From assembly GCA_035593725.1 (NCBI GenBank), contig DAOSZN010000009.1, positions 1 to 64,000 of the forward strand: a stretch of 64,000 nucleotides of DNA, in the 5' to 3' direction. Positions within the stretch are counted from its first letter, which is position 1. The number at the start of each line of letters is the position of its first letter. The stretch is from UBA4971 sp029551185. GTDB lineage: Bacteria; Bacillota; SHA-98; UBA4971. Below, one piece after another: positions 8,829 to 16,603 of the stretch. A program made the translations under genes and the position numbers. A model generated the notes under the pieces. The model searched no databases and was not told the DNA's origin. It saw nothing but the letters and a program-made list of their open reading frames with translations.

Positions 8829-8849
8829 GCCCCGACCTTCGGTCAGGGC
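8829..8849 (-). promoter_or_regulatory. Hairpin between riboswitch and btuF (possible expression platform)
   Basis: GCCCTGACC and GGTCGGGGC form a nine-pair stem (one G-U) with a GAA loop on the minus strand, between the B12 aptamer and the btuF start. There is no proper U-run behind it, so it is not a standard intrinsic terminator. It could be part of the expression platform or an RNA-stability element. Confidence 0.4.
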
Positions 8850-8904
8850 GCCACGCTAAAACAAGTTTTTAGCCTGCGACACCCTTTCACCGAAGACGTA
8901 ACAA

Positions 8905-9095
8905 GCTACCGTGGACAGGCAGGTCTCCTGGCTTCCGGGTCATCGCATATCCTTTGGCCTTCCCCATATTGAGTGGCCGGAAATAAGGGCACTCACCGGA
9001 TACAGTGGCGGGAACCGCGGGATTACAGGACATATCCTGTTTCCTCTTCCCTATTCTCCCCTGGAAGGGGCACCTGTCAGGTCTCAGATTAGATT
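8905..9095 (-). ncRNA. Cobalamin (B12) riboswitch
   Basis: Read on the minus strand, the region contains the cobalamin-aptamer consensus CCCGCCACTGT (9012-9002) and the B12 box AGCCAGGAGACCTGCC (8933-8918), in the right order and spacing, upstream of the corrinoid-uptake operon btuFCD-cobO. Outer limits are approximate. In this family, binding of adenosylcobalamin lowers expression of uptake and synthesis genes. Confidence 0.95.
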
Positions 9096-9108
9096 GTGGA
9101 ACACTTGT

Positions 9109-9137
9109 ATTTTACCATTCCCACACGGGGTAATCAA
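9109..9137 (-). promoter_or_regulatory. Promoter of the btu operon
   Basis: On the minus strand TTGATT (9137-9132), 17 bp and TAAAAT (9114-9109) lie just ahead of the riboswitch aptamer, placing the start near 9102. Confidence 0.6.
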
Positions 9138-9279
9138 TTAATCCTGCTGACATTCATTTTTTGTAACCTGTGACCACCACAAAGTCATAGGATATAAAGA
9201 CGTTCTTCATGTAGCTTCCGGAACCGTTACAGGTCTTCGGGCTACGTTTCTGAACCTTACCGGGAAATGAGGTGAAATC

Positions 9280-10428
9280 GTGGCGTTGGAGAAAACTGAT
9301 TCAGCGGAGGAAATCCCTCTTTCATCTGTGTCACTGCATGTAACCTGTAGAATCCGTCGACTTGCTTCGAGAGATCAGGCGAGACAGCGCCTTCTGCATA
9401 TAGGGTTTGCCCCCACGGCCCAAGTCACCCCTATCCGACGAAGTCCGGCAGGTGATCCTACAGCATATTCCGTAAGCGGCGCTGTAGTTGCGCTAAGAAA
9501 AGAACAGGCTGACGAAATCATAGTAACAGTGAACCCGCAGCGTTCTGATACGGGATTATCTTCCGATGATGACATATTGACTCACTTGTCTCCTCATAGT
9601 AACCCGACATTTTTTTGCCCGATGAAGCCATATCTTTTCAACAAGCCAACCAACTGTACAAGGACTCGCATCCCCTGCTCCCTACCGCTTATCATGGGGT
9701 CAAGGAGTAAGCTGAACCCGAAATACACAGTTGCTTTAGCAGGCAACCCTAATACAGGGAAGAGTGCCTTGTTTAACGCACTCACAGGTCTGAATCAGCA
9801 CACAGGCAACTGGCCCGGGAAGACAGTGGCAGTAGCTGAGGGTCTCTCGATGCATAACGGCACATTATTTCGACTCATAGATCTGCCTGGCACATATTCC
9901 TTACTGGCCAGCTCAAAGGAGGAAGAAGTCGCAAGAGACGTTATTTGCTTCGGCAATCCCGATGTGACTGTCGTAGTAACTGACGCGACATGCCTCAAGA
10001 GAAACCTCAATCTGGTCATGGAAGTACTTGAGATTACGTCCAAAGCAGTAGTTGCCCTCAACCTTGTGGATGAGGCGTATCGAAAGAAAATCTCCATCGA
10101 TATCCGGGGTCTCTCGTCCTCTCTTGGAGTACCTGTAATACCCACAGTAGCGCGGCAGGGATGGGGACTCGAAAAACTTATGGACACAGTCCAAGCTGTA
10201 GCAGACGGACATCATCGGCAAAACCCTTTCTATCCCACCTATCATGAAGACGTAGAGAAAGTTGTCAGCCTAATTGAACCTTGGATTGAGAAGACAATCC
10301 ATGGAAACCCATACCTGCCTCCGGCGCGGTGGATCGCCCTTCGTCTCTTGGACGGAGATCCGGGGCTTATAGAAGAACTCTTCAAAAGATTTCAGAAAGC
10401 ATCATCCGAAGGTGGCATGTCCGCATGA
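9280..10428 (+). CDS. feoA-feoB (N): FeoA-FeoB(GTPase domain) fusion of the ferrous iron transporter
   Basis: A 382-aa protein combining a FeoA (SH3-like) domain at about 12-90 with the FeoB G domain from about 145. GTPase motifs are GNPNTGKS (G1), DLPGTYSL (G3) and NLVDE (G4), followed by the FeoB linker RWIALRLLDGD. FeoB imports Fe(II), with GTPase activity controlling the membrane pore and FeoA acting as a small cytosolic partner. The reading frame stops at TGA 10426-10428, in the helical region before the first membrane segment; the membrane part continues in another frame from ATG 10425. The start is GTG 9280 with TGAGGTGA ahead. It is divergent from the btu operon. No Fur-type box was recognised. 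Confidence 0.88.
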   Translation: MALEKTDSAEEIPLSSVSLHVTCRIRRLASRDQARQRLLHIGFAPTAQVTPIRRSPAGDPTAYSVSGAVVALRKEQADEIIVTVNPQRSDTGLSSDDDILTHLSPHSNPTFFCPMKPYLFNKPTNCTRTRIPCSLPLIMGSRSKLNPKYTVALAGNPNTGKSALFNALTGLNQHTGNWPGKTVAVAEGLSMHNGTLFRLIDLPGTYSLLASSKEEEVARDVICFGNPDVTVVVTDATCLKRNLNLVMEVLEITSKAVVALNLVDEAYRKKISIDIRGLSSSLGVPVIPTVARQGWGLEKLMDTVQAVADGHHRQNPFYPTYHEDVEKVVSLIEPWIEKTIHGNPYLPPARWIALRLLDGDPGLIEELFKRFQKASSEGGMSA

Positions 10429-11825
10429 TGAGTATGATACCTTCTTCATTGCAAGATGTCATGAGAATAGTCAAAGAGGCTAAATTATCTTCGGAAATCG
10501 AGTTTTCTGACGCTATTGCGGAATCAGTACACAAATCCGCGGAGGATATCTGTAAGACAAATGTGCATAGCCACTCCGGATATGACCAAAATCTCACAGC
10601 TCGGCTGGACAATATCCTTACATCCCGGTTAATCGGGTACCCGATAATGATATTGCTTCTTGCCGTCGTCTTCTGGATAACTCTCCTCGGAGCGAATTGG
10701 CCTTCTTCCATTCTGTTTAGAATCCTCTTTTCTGTGGAAAACCATCTTATCAACTTCCTCAAGTATTTGAAGGCCCCGGAATGGTTCGTTGGTATGACAG
10801 TGTTCGGCGCATACAGGTCTCTCGCATGGGTAGTATCGGTTATGCTGCCGCCTATAGCTATTTTCTTCCCATGTTTCACCTTGCTGGAAGATCTGGGGTA
10901 CTTGCCAAGAATCGCATTTAACTTGGATACACTGTTCAAACGTGTAGGAAGTCATGGCAAACAGGCCTTGACAATGTGCATGGGATTCGGATGCAATGCA
11001 GCAGGAGTAGTATCGTGTAGAATTATTGATTCCCCGAGAGAAAGGCTAATCGCGTGTCTCACAAACACTTTTGTCCCTTGTAACGGCAGGTTCCCGGCGA
11101 TAATCCTTGTATCTACGATGTTCCTTAGAACAAACGTCATATCAGCCCGGGGTCTCGGCACAACAACGATTTGGCTTTTGTTTTCTGTGTTCCTTGGGGT
11201 AACAGTGACGCTTATTGTATCATGGGCCTTGTCACGAACTGTCTTAAAAGGCGTGCCTTCCGCCTTTGCCATTGAACTGCCACCATACAGGCAGCCTCAA
11301 ATCGCAAAAACCCTTATCCGATCGTTCCTGGACCGAACTGTGTTCGTCTTGGCAAGAGCGGCAGCTGTGGCAGCCCCTGCAGGAATAGTCACATGGGTCC
11401 TGGCGAATACTTCCTTCCAAGGAGCAAGTCTCCTTCTCCGTCTTGCAAAGATTCTCAGTCCTCTTGGAAACGCCATAGGCCTCGACGGCTTCATCCTCGC
11501 AGCATTCCTTCTGGGACTCCCGGCAAATGAAATAGTCCTTCCCATCTTGATAATGGGATACTCTTCAGGAGGGGTTATAGTAGACATAGAAAGCTTAAGC
11601 GCCTTTCGAAGCCTTCTTGTGTCATGCGGGTGGACGTCTCGAACCGCGCTGTGCTTTATTATTTTCTCAGTTCTCCACTATCCGTGCGCCACAACCTTAT
11701 GGACGATTTGGCATGAAACCCGTGACTTCAAATGGACACTCTTTGGCGCATTCATGCCCTTTGTCATAGCCAGCGGAGCGTGTTTTCTAGTAGCGCAAGT
11801 CTCTCTTCTTTCAGGCATAACTTAA
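10425..11825 (+). CDS. feoB (C): FeoB membrane (permease) domain, separate overlapping gene
   Basis: A 466-aa protein containing the transmembrane portion of FeoB: a short helical lead-in, LTSRLIGYPI before the first membrane helix, the Cys-containing Gate motif GFGCNAAG, the TFVPCNGRFPA segment, the second Gate region and the C-terminal helices. It lacks the G domain, which is in the preceding gene. The start ATG overlaps the upstream stop (ATGATG arrangement), and AAGGTGG lies nine bases before it, which fits translational coupling of a genuinely split FeoB. A single-base frameshift in one long gene is the alternative. Confidence 0.85.
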   Translation: MMSMIPSSLQDVMRIVKEAKLSSEIEFSDAIAESVHKSAEDICKTNVHSHSGYDQNLTARLDNILTSRLIGYPIMILLLAVVFWITLLGANWPSSILFRILFSVENHLINFLKYLKAPEWFVGMTVFGAYRSLAWVVSVMLPPIAIFFPCFTLLEDLGYLPRIAFNLDTLFKRVGSHGKQALTMCMGFGCNAAGVVSCRIIDSPRERLIACLTNTFVPCNGRFPAIILVSTMFLRTNVISARGLGTTTIWLLFSVFLGVTVTLIVSWALSRTVLKGVPSAFAIELPPYRQPQIAKTLIRSFLDRTVFVLARAAAVAAPAGIVTWVLANTSFQGASLLLRLAKILSPLGNAIGLDGFILAAFLLGLPANEIVLPILIMGYSSGGVIVDIESLSAFRSLLVSCGWTSRTALCFIIFSVLHYPCATTLWTIWHETRDFKWTLFGAFMPFVIASGACFLVAQVSLLSGIT

Positions 11826-11933
11826 GGGGCAACGAATTGCCGAAAAGCTCTAAAGAGAATTTGAGCATAAGAGCTATCTGCGATCCCCTCTGACAAGGCA
11901 GCCGGTCCTTGTCTGATATAGGTGTTTGAATTT

Positions 11934-11986
11934 GGCCGGCATATGCTCACACCTGATTCATACAAGACAGAAAAGATATGCCGGCC
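11934..11986. repeat. Inverted repeat between convergent feoB and nhaC
   Basis: GGCCGGCATAT (11934-11944) and its exact complement ATATGCCGGCC (11976-11986) are separated by 31 bases in the 230-bp convergent intergenic region. No U-run follows on either strand. It may still end or protect both transcripts; function unproven. Confidence 0.5.
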
Positions 11987-12056
11987 TCCTGACCCGGTGC
12001 GGACCACCCTGTTACAGAACTGCATTATCTATCTTATCTGCGCTGTCTGTCCCATA

Positions 12057-13631
12057 TCACGCAACCCTTCTCCGAGCTTTCATCTTAGGTTCAGCACTTG
12101 ATGTCAAGGTATTAAGACCTTTAAGAGCAAGGCCTAAAAGTCCAAGGGTTACGAGAAGGCTGACAGCAATGGTTATCGCTTGATTTGCGCCTGAGTGAGC
12201 CATAAATCCATACACTATGTACCCTATTCCGCACATCACAGCTGAAACAGTCGCATATGGCAGTTGGGTCGAAACATGATCAATATGATTACACCCAGCG
12301 CCGGTTGATGACAGAATTGTAGTGTCAGAAATAGGTGAACAGTGATCCCCGTACACCGCTCCGGCAAGCACTGCAGCAATCATGCCAATGAGTAGATCTG
12401 GCGCAAGCAAAACAGCAAAGTCGATAGCGATAGGGATCATAATCGCGAATGTGCCCCAGGAAGTACCGGTTGCAAATGCGATGATACAGGCTAAGATGAA
12501 CATTATCACAGGGTACAACGCAGGGTTCAGAGCCTGACCTACCCTTGTCGCGAGAAACAACCCTGTCCCGAGTTCACTTATGACTCCACCTATAGTCCAA
12601 GCAAAGCAGAGAATAAGCATAGCAGGCACCATTGATAGGAACCCACGCCACACTGCCTCAGGAAGTCTCGTAATCTGCACAACGCCTCTCGGAAGAAACA
12701 TCACCAAGGCAAGGGCAAGGGCAAGAAAGCCTGCATACATTAGGGCGGTAGCAGCGTCAGTGTTCTTAATAGCGTCAAGGAACCCGATGCTTTCTGCAAA
12801 ATAGCCACCGGTGTAAGCCATCATGACTATGGCGAAAACTATAAGACCGATAACAGGGACCACCAGATCCAAAACAGTTCCCTTCTCGCTGATTTTAGGA
12901 AGCCTCACATTTTCCTCCGGAGCCTGTGGCCCATAAACGTTTCCTGTAGCTTTCGCTTCTCTTTCAAAGCGCTCCATCGGCCCGAAATCAAGCTCTGTAA
13001 CTGCGACAAATGCAACCATGGCAAGGGTGGCCCATGCGTAGAGATTCATAGGCAAAGTCCTTATAAATGCGGTAAAGGGCTCCATTGTAATACCCACATC
13101 GCGAAACTTCTCACCCATAGTAGACATGATTGTCACAACCCAGCTTGACACAGGGGCGAGCACACAAACAGGAGCAGCTGTTGAGTCAATAATATAAGCA
13201 AGTTTCGCCCTGGACACGCGGAACCTGTCTGTGACGGGAATCATTACTGTACCTACTGTAAGGCAGTTGAAATAGTCGTCAATGAATATGATTATCCCCA
13301 ATAGCAAGCTTGCAAGCTGCGCTCCTGCCCTTGACTTTATGCGCTTTGTCGCCCATTCCCCATAGGCGGCTGCTCCCCCTGCAATAACCATAAGGTACGT
13401 GAGTATCCCGAGGGAAACAAGGAAGATTAGGATCGCCACGTTCCAGGGATCTGAAACCTTCTCCCACATAGTCATCGCTGAAAGACTGATTGCGCCGACA
13501 GGGCTGAATCCTGTAAGGATGAATGCTCCGGAAAGAATCCCAATAAGGAGTGAAACAATTACTTTCTTAGTAATGAGCGCGAGGGTAATCGCGACAAGAG
13601 GCGGGACTATCGTTAACCATCCATACTCCAC
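12057..13631 (-). CDS. NhaC-family Na+/H+ (or amino acid/cation) antiporter
   Basis: A 524-aa polytopic membrane protein of the NhaC family. It has about a dozen hydrophobic segments, the family-typical DDYFNCLTVGTVMIPVTD region and the conserved C-terminal segment GDHCSPISDTTILSSTGAGC. Members exchange Na+ for H+, or amino acid or organic acid substrates; the substrate cannot be read from the sequence. The start is GTG 13631 with GGTGAGG nine bases upstream. It is transcribed alone from the strong promoter at 13784-13812, with a leader of about 145 nt that I could not assign to a known riboswitch class. Confidence 0.88.
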   Translation of the reverse strand: MEYGWLTIVPPLVAITLALITKKVIVSLLIGILSGAFILTGFSPVGAISLSAMTMWEKVSDPWNVAILIFLVSLGILTYLMVIAGGAAAYGEWATKRIKSRAGAQLASLLLGIIIFIDDYFNCLTVGTVMIPVTDRFRVSRAKLAYIIDSTAAPVCVLAPVSSWVVTIMSTMGEKFRDVGITMEPFTAFIRTLPMNLYAWATLAMVAFVAVTELDFGPMERFEREAKATGNVYGPQAPEENVRLPKISEKGTVLDLVVPVIGLIVFAIVMMAYTGGYFAESIGFLDAIKNTDAATALMYAGFLALALALVMFLPRGVVQITRLPEAVWRGFLSMVPAMLILCFAWTIGGVISELGTGLFLATRVGQALNPALYPVIMFILACIIAFATGTSWGTFAIMIPIAIDFAVLLAPDLLIGMIAAVLAGAVYGDHCSPISDTTILSSTGAGCNHIDHVSTQLPYATVSAVMCGIGYIVYGFMAHSGANQAITIAVSLLVTLGLLGLALKGLNTLTSSAEPKMKARRRVA

Positions 13632-13783
13632 TTCTCATAACCTCACCTTCAAAAGAAGATTTGCCACCGGATTCGTGTGCTCCAGCCTACTCTATGCTCG
13701 TCATACTTACCGGATTTATGCCGTCCCGTCAACGCTTCACATAACCTTCTCCGGCGTCACCCCCCGGTCCTAAAATTATTTTG

Positions 13784-13812
13784 ATTATACTAGAGAAGCA
13801 ATATTTGGACAA
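13784..13812 (-). promoter_or_regulatory. Promoter of the nhaC-type gene
   Basis: On the minus strand TTGTCC (13812-13807), a 17-bp spacer and a perfect TATAAT (13789-13784). The start would fall near 13777, leaving a leader of about 145 nt before the GTG. Confidence 0.7.
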
Positions 13813-13865
13813 GTCTAACATTCTCCGCAAGCGACTTTGCTCCTTCTTATTAAAAGACTATTCAA

Positions 13866-13892
13866 AGCCAAAGTTCATAAGAACTTTTGGCT
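13866..13892. repeat. Strong hairpin in the mtnA-nhaC intergenic region
   Basis: AGCCAAAGTTC and GAACTTTTGGCT fold into an almost perfect stem with a four-base loop. It lies between the mtnA terminator and the nhaC promoter. It has no obvious U-run, and its role is unknown. Confidence 0.45.
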
Positions 13893-13940
13893 CTTTAGGC
13901 CAACCACTGGGGTGGCAGGAACTATACCGTCGCACGCGGT

Positions 13941-13970
13941 AAAAAAAGAGGCCATGGGAAAGGCCCCTTA
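13941..13970 (-). terminator. Intrinsic terminator after mtnA
   Basis: On the minus strand AGGGGCC and GGCCTCT form a seven-pair stem followed by a run of seven T. It lies about 27 bases past the mtnA stop and ends the long minus-strand operon. Confidence 0.8.
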
Positions 13971-13996
13971 CGTTTTGTCTGACCTCTGACTGCGTT

Positions 13997-15067
13997 CTAT
14001 CGCAACTCGCCTTCGGGAACATATTCCTCGTCTGCCTCGAGCAACTTCTTTATGCTTTCGCTACATGGTGAATGGATAATACCTCGCTCAGTTATAATCG
14101 CAGTAACATACTGATGAGGGGTTACATCAAATGCAGGGTTAAAAACTCTAACCCCTTCCGGGGCTATGCGCTGCCCGAGGATCTCCGTCACCTCCTTCCC
14201 GTCTCTTTCTTCTATACGAATCTCTGACCCGCTCTTTATATCGAAGTCGAATGTGGAAATGGGAGCTGCCACGTAAAAAGGAATGTTATGCTCACGTGCA
14301 AGTACCGCAAGGCTATATGTGCCAATCTTGTTCGCCACATCCCCATTGGCCGCGATTCTGTCTGCGCCCACAATCACACAGTCAATTATTCCTAAGCTCA
14401 TAACATAACCCGCCATATTATCAGTGATAAGGGTTACGGGAATGTCATCCTCCATGAGTTCAAAAGCGGTAAGTCGCGCTCCTTGCAGAAAAGGCCTGGT
14501 CTCATCCGCATATACCTGAATCTTCTTACCTGCCTCAACAGCTGCCCTGACTACACCGAGCGCAGTCCCATATCCCGCTGTGGCAAGACTTCCTGCGTTA
14601 CAGTGAGTCAAGACCGTAGCAGAACTGCCCAGCAACTCCGCCCCATGCTTCCCAATCCTCCGACAAACCTCCAGGTCCTCTCTTTCAATCTCCTCTGCCA
14701 GTTTAGCAAGGGCTTCGGGAATTTCGGCCAAGTCATCTGTCTCCCGAGCCTTGTCCAACATTTTTGTTACAGCCCACTCAAGATTTACTGCAGTAGGCCT
14801 TGCAGAAATAAGATAGGCAGCTCGACCGGCCAGACATTCCAGAAAAGCGTCTTTACTGTCTGCTTGAGTTTCACACTCATAAGCAGCGAGCACCATACCG
14901 TATGCAGCGCTGACACCGATAGCCGGAGCACCTCTTACCTTCATGTCCCGGATCGCGTCTCTGACATCACGATAGCTTGTACAGACAATATAGTCCTTGA
15001 CTTGTGGCAACCGAGTTTGATCAAGGAGTTCAAGCGATTCCCCGGTCCACCTTATCGTCTTTAGCAT
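13997..15067 (-). CDS. mtnA: S-methyl-5-thioribose-1-phosphate isomerase
   Basis: A 356-aa enzyme that isomerises methylthioribose-1-phosphate to methylthioribulose-1-phosphate in methionine salvage. Family motifs present are VRGAPAIGVSAAYG near 45-58, the catalytic-Cys region THCNAGSLATAGYGTALG, and GADRIAANGDVANKIGTY with its acidic residue. ATG 15067 has GAGGG nine bases ahead; TTG 15076 is the alternative. No other methionine-salvage gene lies beside it; it follows the fumarase beta gene closely and probably shares its transcript. The same family includes eIF2B-like proteins and ribose-1,5-bisphosphate isomerase, but these motifs and this length fit MtnA. Confidence 0.92.
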   Translation of the reverse strand: MLKTIRWTGESLELLDQTRLPQVKDYIVCTSYRDVRDAIRDMKVRGAPAIGVSAAYGMVLAAYECETQADSKDAFLECLAGRAAYLISARPTAVNLEWAVTKMLDKARETDDLAEIPEALAKLAEEIEREDLEVCRRIGKHGAELLGSSATVLTHCNAGSLATAGYGTALGVVRAAVEAGKKIQVYADETRPFLQGARLTAFELMEDDIPVTLITDNMAGYVMSLGIIDCVIVGADRIAANGDVANKIGTYSLAVLAREHNIPFYVAAPISTFDFDIKSGSEIRIEERDGKEVTEILGQRIAPEGVRVFNPAFDVTPHQYVTAIITERGIIHSPCSESIKKLLEADEEYVPEGELR

Positions 15068-15091
15068 CCTATACAACCCTCACCGTCAAAT

Positions 15092-15658
15092 TTATGTATC
15101 GCCATTACCAATCTTGTATTCTTCAACCCCTTGCTCATAGAGGTCATTACCGTAAATATCATTGACTACGACTGCAGGGAAATCTTCTACGGTAAGTTTT
15201 CTGACAGCCTCAGGGCCCAAGTCTTCATATGCTACAATCTCCGATGAATTCACACACTTTGCAAGTAGTGCCCCCGCTCCTCCAATAGCTGCAAAGTACA
15301 CGGCTTTATACCTTACCATGGCCTCTCTTACGCTCTGAGATCTTGAGCCTTTTCCAATCATGCCCTTGAGTCCGTGTTCCATAAGAATAGGAGCGTATGA
15401 ATCCATACGGTAGCTGGTGGTAGGGCCTGCGGAACCTATAGCCTGGCCTGGTTTTGCCGGTGCAGGCCCAACATAGTAGATGATTTGACCCTGTATGTCC
15501 ATGGGAAGTTCCTTGCCTTCCCTGATAAGGTTTACAAGACGCTTATGCGCAGCATCCCTTGCTGTATACAGCGTCCCTGTTATTTGCACGTTGTCGCCTG
15601 CCTTAAGCGTGGCTATGACCTCATCTGTCAGAGGGGTAGATATCTTACGAATAGCCAT
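15092..15658 (-). CDS. Class I (Fe-S) fumarate hydratase, beta subunit
   Basis: A 188-aa homologue of the C-terminal domain of class I fumarases and the TtdB/FumB-type beta subunits of two-subunit hydro-lyases. Typical motifs are GPAPAKPGQAIGSAGPTTSYRMD (substrate-binding part) and GMIGKG. It joins the alpha subunit, encoded 30 bp upstream, to hydrate fumarate to malate; tartrate dehydratase activity is the family alternative. The start is ATG 15658 with GGAGGTG upstream. Confidence 0.9.
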   Translation of the reverse strand: MAIRKISTPLTDEVIATLKAGDNVQITGTLYTARDAAHKRLVNLIREGKELPMDIQGQIIYYVGPAPAKPGQAIGSAGPTTSYRMDSYAPILMEHGLKGMIGKGSRSQSVREAMVRYKAVYFAAIGGAGALLAKCVNSSEIVAYEDLGPEAVRKLTVEDFPAVVVNDIYGNDLYEQGVEEYKIGNGDT

Positions 15659-15688
15659 CCCCTATTCACCTCCGTTTAGTCCCTTTGC

Positions 15689-16549
15689 TTACAGCACGAT
15701 AGAGTCATGGGGTCCTGCATGACAGTTTAGGTTGCAGGCCACAGGCAAACTGGCAATATGACACGGAGCGAATTCGACATTCACGGCGAGCGCAGTTGTT
15801 CGTCCCCCGAATCCTTGAGGCCCGATCCCAAGTTTGTTGATTTCCTCGAGAAGCTCCTTCTCAAGCTGGGCATATTTTGGGTGAGCATTGCTCTCGCCAA
15901 CATCACGAAGAACTGCTTTCTTAGCAAGAAGTGCAACCCTGTCAAAGGTTCCGCCTATTCCCACTCCAACCACTATAGGCGGACACGGGTTCGGCCCGGC
16001 TTTTCTTACTTGGTCAATGACGAATTTTTTCACGCCTTCTACCCCTGCTGCAGGCGGAAGCATAACAAGACCGCTCATATTCTCCGCACCACCGCCTTTG
16101 GCTGCGAACGTTATCTTAATATTGGTGCCGGGAACTATATCTACATAGATTACAGCAGGCGTATTGTCTCCGGTATTGACCCTTTCAAAAAGGGGGTCCG
16201 TGACAATGGATTTTCGAAGGTACCCTTCAATATAGCCCTGCCTTACACCTTCGTTAATTGCTTCATATAGGTCGCCGCCGGTAAGTCTTGTGTCCTGGCC
16301 GACCTCAAGAAAAAGCATGGCAACTCCTGTATCTTGACAGGCAGGCACACTCTCTTCCCTGGCAATTCTATGATTTTCCAGGATCTGCTTGATAACTTCC
16401 TTGCCTACAGGAGATTCTTCCGTAAGATAGGCGCGTTCTAAGGCATCGATTGCCCCTTTCGGCACATTTGAAGTAGTGTTCATGGCAAGTTTCTTCACTG
16501 CTTGCGTTATCTCGCTTACGTCCACTGTTCGCCCATAAGATTTATCCAT
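15689..16549 (-). CDS. Class I (Fe-S) fumarate hydratase, alpha subunit
   Basis: A 286-aa subunit carrying the [4Fe-4S] cluster. The candidate cluster ligands are Cys in VPACQDTGVA, in GPNPCPPIVVG, and in the C-terminal AC-N-L-N-C segment. It works with the beta subunit directly downstream to interconvert fumarate and malate in anaerobic central metabolism. The start is ATG 16549, preceded by AGGAGGGGAGG. It follows the tldD-tldE pair at about 54 bp and may be cotranscribed. Confidence 0.92.
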   Translation of the reverse strand: MDKSYGRTVDVSEITQAVKKLAMNTTSNVPKGAIDALERAYLTEESPVGKEVIKQILENHRIAREESVPACQDTGVAMLFLEVGQDTRLTGGDLYEAINEGVRQGYIEGYLRKSIVTDPLFERVNTGDNTPAVIYVDIVPGTNIKITFAAKGGGAENMSGLVMLPPAAGVEGVKKFVIDQVRKAGPNPCPPIVVGVGIGGTFDRVALLAKKAVLRDVGESNAHPKYAQLEKELLEEINKLGIGPQGFGGRTTALAVNVEFAPCHIASLPVACNLNCHAGPHDSIVL

Positions 16550-16603
16550 GGCTTCAACCTCCCCTCCTTACGTTTACAGGCGTACCCCGATATAAGCCGA
16601 TCC

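Noticed and set aside
13650..13780. Lysine riboswitch ahead of the nhaC-type gene
   Set aside because: NhaC-like lysine transporters can carry one, but I do not find the conserved lysine aptamer core, and the leader is too short.
13895..13960. T-box-like element (GGGGTGGCAGG...ACCG...GCGG on the plus strand)
   Set aside because: The T-box core AGGGTGGNACCGCG is not matched, and no plus-strand gene follows; the minus strand here is the mtnA terminator.
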